12,713 nucleotides of DNA from Alistipes sp. (lineage in GTDB: Bacteria; Bacteroidota; Bacteroidia; Bacteroidales; Rikenellaceae). Positions within the stretch are counted from its first letter, which is position 1, and every line of letters starts with the position of its first letter. The notes under the pieces are model-generated. The model worked only from the letters and a program-made list of their open reading frames with translations, made no database searches and was not told where the DNA came from. The stretch covers positions 1 through 12,713 of the forward strand of contig JAGBTW010000081.1 of assembly GCA_017631135.1 (NCBI GenBank), written 5' to 3'. The position numbers and the translations under genes were made by a program. Of the stretch, positions 7,591-12,713 are shown one piece after another.

Positions 7591-7629
7591 CAAAAAGTCC
7601 GACACCCAGCAGTGTGTTGCTGTCTGTCG
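7591..7629 (-). terminator. Terminator-like hairpin in the mreB leader (possible attenuator)
   Basis: On the minus strand CGACA (7629-7625) pairs with TGTCG (7604-7600). After a 2x2 internal mismatch, CAGCA (7622-7618) pairs with TGCTG (7611-7607) around an ACACAC loop. GAC and then a run of five T follow, the layout of a moderately strong intrinsic terminator. It lies downstream of the predicted mreB promoter and about 80 nt before the mreB start, so it could attenuate transcription of the whole cell-shape operon. No known riboswitch fold was recognised. Confidence 0.5.
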
Positions 7630-7666
7630 TAACATCTTATCAATTAGCTGTTTGTGTAAACAAAAC

Positions 7667-7685
7667 GAATTAGTTATACTAATTC
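7667..7685. repeat. 19-bp inverted repeat at the predicted mreB transcription start
   Basis: gaattagt (7667-7674) and actaattc (7678-7685) form a perfect 8-bp inverted repeat with a 3-nt spacer, immediately downstream of the mreB -7 box. It overlaps the expected +1, so it could be an operator for a dimeric repressor or a 5'-end hairpin protecting the mRNA. Which one cannot be told from sequence. Confidence 0.6.
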
Positions 7686-7690
7686 ACTTG

Positions 7691-7724
7691 CAAAGATAGG
7701 AAAAAGAAATGGAGAATTTGCAAG
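7691..7724 (-). promoter_or_regulatory. Predicted mreB operon promoter
   Basis: The minus strand reads TATCTTTG at 7698-7691, a perfect Bacteroidota -7 box (TAnnTTTG). A weaker upstream element, CTTG at 7724-7721, is 22 nt away. Predicted transcription start is near 7684, giving a leader of about 170 nt for mreB. It is the only good promoter found for the six-gene operon. Confidence 0.7.
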
Positions 7725-7751
7725 AGTTTTAACTTTTTTTTGTTAATTTTG
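7717..7751 (+). promoter_or_regulatory. Predicted gpsA promoter
   Basis: TTTG at 7717-7720 and TAATTTTG at 7744-7751 match the two Bacteroidota promoter boxes with a slightly long 23-nt spacer. Transcription would start about 10 nt before the gpsA ATG (7769), so the leader would be very short. The upstream box abuts the mreB upstream box (7721-7724), so the two promoters are back to back. Confidence 0.6.
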
Positions 7752-7768
7752 TCAATAATTTTTCGCCT

Positions 7769-8773
7769 ATGAACACAACAAAGACCCCAAGGTGCGCCGT
7801 ACTGGGCTACGGCAGTTGGGCGACAGCCATCGTAAAGACACTCACGGTGAACCATCACCATGTCGACTGGCTCGTGCTAAATGATGATATTCGCGAGTCG
7901 TTGCAGATGCGCAGTCGCAACCCCAAATATCTCCCATGGTGCTACATCGACCAAGAGTTTATAACCCCATCGGATGACATCAACGCCGTAGTGCGCGATG
8001 CCGATATAGTCTTCCTTGCAATGCCTTCGGCATTCTTCAAGAAGTTCCTCGAGCCACTCACCGAGAGCCTCGCCTCGAAGATTGTCGTATCGGCAGTAAA
8101 GGGCATCATCCCTGGTGACTACCTCACAATCGTCGAGCACATGAACCGCTACTACGATGTTCCAATGGAGCAACTCGCAGTTGTTACAGGACCCTCGCAT
8201 GCCGAGGAGGTGGGACAGTGTCAGCTCTCGTACCTCACCGTGGCGTCGGAGGATATTGCTACGGCAGAGTATGTTCGCGATGTGCTTGCTAACGACTTCT
8301 TCCGCTGTTCAATATCGAACGATGTGTTGGGCGTTGAGGCTGCGGCTATCATGAAGAATATCTACGCATTAGCCGTGGGCATGGCCGTAGGCTTGCGCTA
8401 TGGCGATAACTTCCTTGCCGTGCTTATTGCGGGCTGTGCTGCCGAGATGAAACGCTTCATCGACGAGGCTGTGCCCCTCGAGGGTCGCAACATCAACGCC
8501 GCGGCATATATGGGCGACTTGTTGGTTACTTGCTACTCGCCATTGAGCCGCAACCGCCGCCTTGGCACACTGCTTGGTAAGGGTTGCTCGGTAAAGAGTG
8601 CGCTCAACGAGATGACGATGATTGCCGAGGGTTACTACGCTGCCGAGTGCGTGCGTCGTAGCTCTATGCGTCGCAACATAGATATGCCAATCGCCGACAA
8701 GGTGTGGGAGGTGTTGTATGAGGGTGCTTCGGCACGCGACGCAATGCAGGCGTTAACACAGGTTTTAAGATAA
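7769..8773 (+). CDS. gpsA: Glycerol-3-phosphate dehydrogenase [NAD(P)+]
   Basis: 334 aa, the normal GpsA length. It is a cytosolic enzyme reducing dihydroxyacetone phosphate to sn-glycerol-3-phosphate, the backbone of phospholipids. The N-terminal Rossmann nucleotide loop reads VLGYGSWATAI (11-21; classical GpsA has GAGSWGTA). This is followed by SAVKGIIPGD, GPSHAEEV, the catalytic-Lys segment IMKNIYALAVGMAVGLRYGDN in the all-helical C-terminal domain, and GDLLVTCYSPLSRNRRLG. The variant GYGSWATA and HAEEV (for FAKEV) motifs fit a divergent Bacteroidota-type GpsA as I recall, but this was not checked. Start ATG at 7769 puts the Rossmann strand at residue 8. It begins a plus-strand operon with pgi 32 bp downstream. 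Confidence 0.95.
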   Translation: MNTTKTPRCAVLGYGSWATAIVKTLTVNHHHVDWLVLNDDIRESLQMRSRNPKYLPWCYIDQEFITPSDDINAVVRDADIVFLAMPSAFFKKFLEPLTESLASKIVVSAVKGIIPGDYLTIVEHMNRYYDVPMEQLAVVTGPSHAEEVGQCQLSYLTVASEDIATAEYVRDVLANDFFRCSISNDVLGVEAAAIMKNIYALAVGMAVGLRYGDNFLAVLIAGCAAEMKRFIDEAVPLEGRNINAAAYMGDLLVTCYSPLSRNRRLGTLLGKGCSVKSALNEMTMIAEGYYAAECVRRSSMRRNIDMPIADKVWEVLYEGASARDAMQALTQVLR

Positions 8774-8805
8774 ATTAATAGTTTAACATTCAATATATTA
8801 CGATT

Positions 8806-10137
8806 ATGAATTTGATTAAGTTTGATGCTAAACATTCTGGCGTGACAATTACCAACGATATGCAGGCTGCGGCAAAGCGCGCCAACGACCTTTTGCACTC
8901 TGGCGAGGGTGCTGGAAATGACTTCCTCGGTTGGGTAAACCTTCCTTCGTCAATCACCAACGAGGAGCTCGCAGAGATTAAGTCTGTGGCAAAGAAGCTT
9001 CGCGAGCGCGCAGAGGTTGTTATATGCATAGGTATCGGTGGTTCGTACCTCGGTGCAAAGGCTGTGTTGGAGGCTATGTCTAACTCGTTCGAGTCTTTGA
9101 AGAAGAAGCACGACAACCCAACCGTTGTCTTTGCGGGTGAGAACATCTCGGAGGACTACACTTACGAGCTTATGGAGGCGGTTAAGGATTACTCTATCGC
9201 TGCTATCGTAATCTCAAAGTCGGGTACTACAACCGAGCCAGCAATCGCCTTCCGCTTGGTTAAGGCAGAGATTGAGCGCCGTTATGGTAAGGCCGAGGCT
9301 GCAGAGCGCATCGTAGCTATCACCGACAAGGCGCGTGGTGCACTCAAGACTCTCGCTACACAGGAGGGCTATCCCACATTCGTTATCGAGGACAACGTGG
9401 GTGGTCGATACTCTGTACTCTCGCCCGTAGGTCTTCTTCCTTTGGCTGTTGCTGGTGTTGATGTTGATGCCTTTGTTGAGGGTGCGCGCGACATGGAGCG
9501 CCTCACAGCTGCGGATATGCCCATTGAGAGTAACCCCGCAGCGCAGTACGCTATCGTGCGTAACGAGCTCTACAAGGCGGGTAAGAAGATTGAGATTTTG
9601 GGTTCGTACGAGCCCAAGTTGCAGTATATCGCCGAGTGGTGGAAGCAGCTCTATGGCGAGTCAGAGGGTAAGGAGAACAAGGGTATCTTCCCTGCAAGCG
9701 TAACACTCACTGCCGACCTCCACTCTATGGGTCAGTACATCCAGGAGGGTGAGCGCACGCTCTTCGAGACTATCATCTCGGTTAAGAACTCGAAGTATGA
9801 GGTTAAGGTTGAGAGCGATGAGGCTAACCTCGACGGTCTTAACTTCCTCACAGGTAAGCGTCTATCGGAGATTAACAAGATGGCAGAGCTCGGTGTGCGC
9901 ATCGCACATGTTGATGGTGGCGTGCCCAACCTCATCCTCGAGATTGAGCGTATCGACGAGCGCACCATCGGTCAGTTGCTCTACTTCTTCGAGAAGGGCT
10001 GTGGCATCAGTGGCTATATGCTCGGCGTTAACCCCTTCGACCAGCCCGGTGTTGAGGCGTACAAGAAGAATATGTTTGCATTGCTCGATAAGCCTGGCTA
10101 CGAGGCAGAGTCAAAGGCTATCAAGGCGCGTTTGTAA
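8806..10137 (+). CDS. pgi: Glucose-6-phosphate isomerase
   Basis: 443 aa, matching the short (about 450-aa) bacterial form rather than the 550-aa E. coli form. It interconverts glucose-6-phosphate and fructose-6-phosphate in the cytosol. Two SIS sugar-isomerase folds are visible. Motifs are [12 protein letters not shown] (about 75-86), SKSGTTTEP (phosphate-binding loop, about 138-146), the family signature [14 protein letters not shown] (about 197-210), [13 protein letters not shown] with the catalytic Glu region (about 278-290), and the second signature [18 protein letters not shown] (about 404-421) ending in the catalytic Lys. Codon use is like that of a highly expressed gene (many Lys AAG, Gly GGT). 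It follows gpsA by 32 bp and precedes the zinc-ribbon gene by 15 bp, so all three are probably co-transcribed. Confidence 0.97.
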   Translation: MNLIKFDAKHSGVTITNDMQAAAKRANDLLHSGEGAGNDFLGWVNLPSSITNEELAEIKSVAKKLRERAEVVICIGIGGSYLGAKAVLEAMSNSFESLKKKHDNPTVVFAGENISEDYTYELMEAVKDYSIAAIVISKSGTTTEPAIAFRLVKAEIERRYGKAEAAERIVAITDKARGALKTLATQEGYPTFVIEDNVGGRYSVLSPVGLLPLAVAGVDVDAFVEGARDMERLTAADMPIESNPAAQYAIVRNELYKAGKKIEILGSYEPKLQYIAEWWKQLYGESEGKENKGIFPASVTLTADLHSMGQYIQEGERTLFETIISVKNSKYEVKVESDEANLDGLNFLTGKRLSEINKMAELGVRIAHVDGGVPNLILEIERIDERTIGQLLYFFEKGCGISGYMLGVNPFDQPGVEAYKKNMFALLDKPGYEAESKAIKARL

Positions 10138-10152
10138 TATTGTGGCGTAGCA

Positions 10153-10659
10153 ATGTATTGCAGAAATTGTGGTAGCGTAATAGGCTCAAACCTCCCCGAG
10201 TGTGCTGTGTGTGGCAGCTTGAGGGGTGGTGGAACAAGCTATTGTCAAGAGTGTGGCACACCAACCCAAGCCGCAGCGTGCATATGTGCGCGCTGTGGCT
10301 GTGAGTTGCGCGCGTCGCTCGACGATGGCACCATGCCCATATCGACATTTGGTGAGGCCGTAAAGAGTTGCTTTCGTAAGTATGCCACAGTGCGCGGTCG
10401 TGCCAATAGGGTAGAGTTTTGGATGTGGTGGCTCTTTGTGCTTATCGCTACAGCATTTGTCGTCGTTGGATGGTTGATGCTCCCCGTAGTTATAATACCC
10501 ACCATCTGCGTCACTGCACGTCGACTGCACGACACAGGTAGAAGTGGCTGGTGGCTGCTTCTTGGTCTAATACCTATTGCTAACCTCTATCTCATCTATC
10601 TGCTTGCGCAGCGCGGAGAGGAGGGTAGTAATCGTTATGGTATTTCCCCCAGCGCGTGA
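10153..10659 (+). CDS. Double zinc-ribbon DUF805 membrane protein
   Basis: 168 aa. The N-terminal half holds two zinc ribbons: C3-x2-C6 with C17-x2-C20, and C31-x2-C34 with C45-x2-C48. The C-terminal half is a DUF805 (YhaH-like) domain: SCFRKYATVRGRANRVEFWMW (about 72-92), one or two membrane segments (about 90-118), then the hallmark TARRLHDTGRSGWWLLLGLIP (121-141), a final membrane helix and the typical NRYG ending. Compared with usual DUF805 domains the region between the first helix and the RRLHDTGRSG motif is short, so it may have one fewer helix. The function of DUF805 is unknown to me; the cytosolic zinc ribbons could bind nucleic acid or protein. It starts 15 bp after pgi, suggesting co-transcription, but a functional link to glycolysis is not established. 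Confidence 0.88.
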   Translation: MYCRNCGSVIGSNLPECAVCGSLRGGGTSYCQECGTPTQAAACICARCGCELRASLDDGTMPISTFGEAVKSCFRKYATVRGRANRVEFWMWWLFVLIATAFVVVGWLMLPVVIIPTICVTARRLHDTGRSGWWLLLGLIPIANLYLIYLLAQRGEEGSNRYGISPSA

Positions 10660-10675
10660 GTGTGAATAAAAAAGC

Positions 10676-10768
10676 TGTCATTCTGAACGTAGTGAAGAAT
10701 CTCTCGGGCAGTAAGACCGTCAACCGTCACGGAAACCTCGAGATCTTTCGCTATCGCTCAAGATGACA
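10676..10768. repeat. Hairpin-forming intergenic repeat, copy 1
   Basis: The left arm (10676-10703, tgtcattctgaacgtag...) is an imperfect inverted repeat of the right arm (10740-10768, ending ...caagatgaca). With one gap, about 22 of 28 positions agree, and TGTCAT...ATGACA lies at the outer ends. Its first 43 nt recur at 10785-10827. It lies between convergent genes. Such TGTCATTCTGAACG...GAATCTC elements are familiar as dispersed intergenic repeats in Bacteroidota; that recollection was not checked. Confidence 0.8.
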
Positions 10769-10784
10769 ACACAATGATACTCAA

Positions 10785-10875
10785 TGTCTTTCTGAACGTA
10801 GTGAAGAATCTCTCGGGCAGTAAGACCATCGACCTTCTCGGGTACATGGGGGTATTTCGATCTGCTCAATAATTA
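10785..10875. repeat. Hairpin-forming intergenic repeat, copy 2 (decayed)
   Basis: Positions 10785-10827 match 10676-10718 at 42 of 43 nt, a direct repeat with a 109-bp period. The similarity then decays; the right arm is only recognisable as scattered matches such as atttcgatctgctcaa (10853-10868), so this copy can no longer form the full hairpin. The right-hand boundary is approximate. Confidence 0.7.
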
Positions 10876-10887
10876 CCCTATATGGAT

Positions 10888-10932
10888 ACAATTATGGGAT
10901 GGCCAATTTCGATTTGGCCATCCCATAATTGT
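10888..10932 (-). terminator. Perfect 19-bp hairpin, probable terminator of the oxoamine synthase gene
   Basis: acaattatgggatggccaa (10888-10906) pairs perfectly with 10914-10932 around a 7-nt loop. The stem ends 15 bp past the stop of the minus-strand gene and lies between convergent transcription units, so it may act in both directions. A GC-rich core (GGGATGGCC) flanked by AT-rich ends suits a bidirectional Rho-independent terminator, although the U-rich part falls inside the stem. Confidence 0.85.
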
Positions 10933-10947
10933 TTGTATAAGCATCGG

Positions 10948-12216
10948 TTATCGCACCTTGAAGTCGGGGTCTGCCATCTGTGGAATAGGCTTTATATACT
11001 CGCCCGCCTCGAACTTCGCGCGTACGGCCTTGAAGGTGTTGATGGTGTACTCCACATCCTCCATAGTGTGTGCCGCGGTGGGGATGACGCGAAGGATAAT
11101 CTCGCCCTTGGGGATAACGGGATAGATGACAATGGAGCAGAAGAGTCCGTAGTTCTCGCGCAAGTCGACAATGAGGTTAGTGCCCTCCTCGTTGCCACCC
11201 TTCATGTAGATGGGTGTCACGGGCGACTGCGTAACGCCGATGTCGAAGCCGTTGTCGGTGAGTCCCTTCTGCAGTGCGCGCGTAATCTCCCAAAGCTTAT
11301 CCTGATACTCGGGGTGCTTGCGTATAAGGTCGAGGCGCTTCAATGCACCGATGACCATAGGCATGGGCAGCGACTTTGCGTATAGCTGCGAGCGCATATT
11401 ATAGCGGAAGAGGTTGATGAGCCAGCGAGGACCACACACAAAGGCACCGATGCCCGCCATAGACTTGGCAAAGGTGTTGAAGAGCACATCTATCTCATCC
11501 TGCACGCCGAAGTGGTCGCCCGTACCCTTGCCATGCGTGCCCATAGTGCCAAAGCCGTGGGCGTCATCGACCAAGAGGCGGAAGCTAAACTCCTTCTTGC
11601 ACTTGACAATAACATCGAGGAAGCCCAAGTCGCCCTTCATACCGAACACTCCCTCGGTGATGACAAGAACGCCGCCATTCTGCTGCTCGGCAAGCTCCGT
11701 GGCGTGCTTAAGCTGCAGGCGTAGCGATGCCTCGTCGTTGTGCGCATAGACAAAGCGCTTGCCTGGGTGCATGCGCAAACCGTCGATAATGCACGCGTGG
11801 CACTCCTTGTCGTAGACCACGACGTCGCGTGGCGAGAGCAGACAGTCGATGATCGAAATCATGCCCTGATATCCGTAGTTCAAAAGAAAGGCATCCTCCT
11901 TGCCGACAAACTCCGCCAACTCGCGCTCGAGCTGCTCGTGATACTTCGTCTGTCCCGACATCATGCGCGCACCCATGGGGTATGCCATGCCATACTGCTT
12001 CGCACCCTCGGCATCAGCCTCGCGCACCTCGGGGTGGTTTGCCAAGCCGAGGTAGTTGTTAAGGCTCCAGTTCAGTACGGGCTTGCCGCGAAATGTCATG
12101 TGAGGACCTAACTCGCCCTCGAGCTTGGGAAAAGCGAAGTAGCCATGCACAGCCGACATGTATTGTCCAATTGGACCACCCGCATTTTTAGATAAACGCT
12201 CAAATATATCTATCAT
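10948..12216 (-). CDS. Alpha-oxoamine synthase, serine palmitoyltransferase-like
   Basis: 422-aa PLP enzyme of aminotransferase fold type I, alpha-oxoamine synthase family (serine palmitoyltransferase, KBL, BioF, HemA). Active-site features are complete: His140 in HACIIDG (stacks on PLP), DDAHGFG with Asp217 and His220, Schiff-base Lys251 in NTFAKSMAGIGAF, and Arg376 in LRVIPTAAHT (substrate carboxylate). The N-terminus (MIDIFERLSKNAGGPIGQYM) and the length differ from the roughly 395-aa Bacteroides sphingolipid SPT and match the other, about 420-aa Bacteroidota subgroup. The likely reaction is decarboxylative condensation of an amino acid with a fatty acyl thioester: serine for sphingolipids, or cysteate for sulfonolipids in Alistipes/Chryseobacterium-type bacteria. 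BioF or KBL activity is less likely given the motifs SGQTKYHEQLE and TFAKS. It is monocistronic, with its own promoter near 12297 and a terminator. Confidence 0.85.
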   Translation of the reverse strand: MIDIFERLSKNAGGPIGQYMSAVHGYFAFPKLEGELGPHMTFRGKPVLNWSLNNYLGLANHPEVREADAEGAKQYGMAYPMGARMMSGQTKYHEQLERELAEFVGKEDAFLLNYGYQGMISIIDCLLSPRDVVVYDKECHACIIDGLRMHPGKRFVYAHNDEASLRLQLKHATELAEQQNGGVLVITEGVFGMKGDLGFLDVIVKCKKEFSFRLLVDDAHGFGTMGTHGKGTGDHFGVQDEIDVLFNTFAKSMAGIGAFVCGPRWLINLFRYNMRSQLYAKSLPMPMVIGALKRLDLIRKHPEYQDKLWEITRALQKGLTDNGFDIGVTQSPVTPIYMKGGNEEGTNLIVDLRENYGLFCSIVIYPVIPKGEIILRVIPTAAHTMEDVEYTINTFKAVRAKFEAGEYIKPIPQMADPDFKVR

Positions 12217-12296
12217 ATTATCAATGTGTTAATTAAACTTTCTGCTTCTATCTACACCATAAATAGAGTCTATACCCTCATATCTTAAGTCGCTGA

Positions 12297-12304
12297 CAAA
12301 AGTA
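12297..12304 (-). promoter_or_regulatory. Predicted -7 box for the oxoamine synthase gene
   Basis: The minus strand reads TACTTTTG, a perfect match to TAnnTTTG, 80 bp upstream of the start codon at 12216. No clear TTTG lies 19-23 nt further upstream; the sequence there is very A-rich. Expected transcription start is near 12290, giving a leader of about 74 nt. Confidence 0.5.
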
Positions 12305-12610
12305 CTATATTTTTTTATTCTGCATTATAATCTGATGATAAAAATAACCATTAAAGGCTGAAATTAGGTAAAAATACTTATGTAAAGATGGCGCGTTACG
12401 CCTTATTCATAACACAGTATATGTTACGGTGGGCAAATACTATGCTTAAAGCGATTTAGTATTATGTACCTAACTAAAAATGTTAAGAGAGAATTTTTAG
12501 ATGAAAAATTTTATGCAGTGTTTGTAAGCGTAATAAGCAGATATACAGACGGTAATGTTGGGGGATGGTGTAAATGGAGTAAAAATATTTTGCATTTTTT
12601 ATCGAAAAAA

Positions 12611-12641
12611 TTTGCAGATATAAAAATTATGTTTACCTTTG
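12611..12641 (+). promoter_or_regulatory. Promoter of tRNA-Phe
   Basis: TTTG at 12611-12614, exactly 19 nt, then TACCTTTG at 12634-12641 form a textbook Bacteroidota promoter. Transcription would start near 12648, about 30 nt before the mature tRNA 5' end. This is the strongest promoter match in the window. Confidence 0.85.
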
Positions 12642-12677
12642 CACTCGCTAAACGAAAGTTAAGCAAACATAAACGAT

Positions 12678-12713
12678 GGTGCCATAGCTCAGTTGGTAGA
12701 GCAAAGGACTGAA
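12678..12713 (+). tRNA. tRNA-Phe (GAA), cut by window edge after the anticodon
   Basis: Positions 1-36 of a tRNA are visible: acceptor strand GGTGCCA (12678-12684), TA, D-stem GCTC (12687-12690), D-loop AGTTGGTA, GAGC (12699-12702), A26, anticodon-stem AAGGA (12704-12708), C32, T33 and anticodon GAA at 12711-12713. GAA decodes phenylalanine (UUC/UUU). The 3' half is outside the window, so stem pairing could not be tested beyond the D-arm. Confidence 0.93.

Larger units (their letters stand above)
12217..12677. other. AT-rich intergenic spacer
   Basis: 461 bp without a convincing gene. It holds the leader and promoter of the minus-strand oxoamine synthase (12217 to about 12304) and the tRNA promoter (12611-12641). 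Small AT hairpins occur (aattttt 12492-12498 with aaaaatt 12504-12510) as does a weak ggcg/cgcc stem (12390-12402). A reading frame starting at 12464 runs through the promoter and into the tRNA and is not credible. Confidence 0.6.

Noticed and set aside
7378..7632. Plus-strand frame of 84 aa spanning the mreB start and leader
   Set aside because: It is a shadow of the mreB coding strand and leader, with no promoter-like box correctly placed and no domain.
7465..7635. Minus-strand upstream frame in the mreB leader (about 53 codons, overlapping the mreB start out of frame)
   Set aside because: The product has no recognisable signature of a leader peptide (no codon runs), and the frame may simply be open by chance. 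It could still matter if the leader proves regulatory.
10676..10827. CRISPR array from the repeated 43-nt unit
   Set aside because: There are only two copies, the spacing is larger than a spacer, the unit is part of an inverted-repeat element, and no cas gene is nearby.
11740..12111. Plus-strand frame of 123 aa inside the oxoamine synthase gene
   Set aside because: It is antisense to a gene with complete active-site motifs and has no independent support.
12464..12712. Plus-strand frame of 82 aa reaching the right edge
   Set aside because: It runs through the tRNA promoter and into tRNA-Phe, and its last residues are translated tRNA; not a gene.

Overview
The window looks like a chromosomal housekeeping segment from a member of the Bacteroidota, most likely order Bacteroidales. 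Three features support this. Several promoters match the Bacteroidota sigma-ABfr type (TTTG about 19-23 nt upstream of TAnnTTTG), genes start without Shine-Dalgarno sequences, and an alpha-oxoamine synthase of about 420 residues typical of the phylum is present. A Rikenellaceae/Alistipes-like source is possible but not proven by the sequence.

Layout. Positions 1-533 (minus) hold the N-terminal half of a membrane sensor histidine kinase of the HisKA_3 class, cut by the window edge. Positions 534-830 are noncoding and contain a striking 117-bp nested inverted repeat that can fold as a four-way junction, followed by three tandem hairpins. Positions 831-7511 (minus) are a compact cell-shape operon read in the order mreB, mreC, mreD, mrdA (PBP2), rodA, surE. 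Its junctions are tight: 110, 23, -1, 33 and 27 bp. Positions 7512-7768 separate mreB from the divergent gpsA. Their promoters sit back to back around one 8-bp sequence, and mreB has a leader of about 170 nt containing a terminator-like hairpin. Positions 7769-10659 (plus) run gpsA, pgi and a small double-zinc-ribbon DUF805 membrane protein. Positions 10660-10947 contain two copies of a hairpin-forming repeat and a perfect 19-bp-stem terminator between convergent genes. Positions 10948-12216 (minus) encode a PLP-dependent serine palmitoyltransferase-like enzyme. Positions 12217-12677 are an AT-rich spacer, and a tRNA-Phe (GAA) begins at 12678 and is cut at its anticodon.

How the genes fit together. 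MreB filaments, MreC/MreD, the glycosyltransferase RodA and the transpeptidase PBP2 form the elongasome that builds lateral-wall peptidoglycan. GpsA makes glycerol-3-phosphate for phospholipids, Pgi feeds the sugar phosphates used for wall precursors, and the oxoamine synthase probably starts sphingolipid or sulfonolipid synthesis. Much of the window is therefore envelope-building.

I see no convincing sign of a novel multi-gene system, phage, CRISPR array or insertion sequence. The most interesting material is noncoding: the nested inverted repeat at 571-687, the mreB leader with its attenuator-like hairpin, the hairpin just before mreC, and the repeat pair at 10676-10875. The zinc-ribbon DUF805 protein is the least understood gene.
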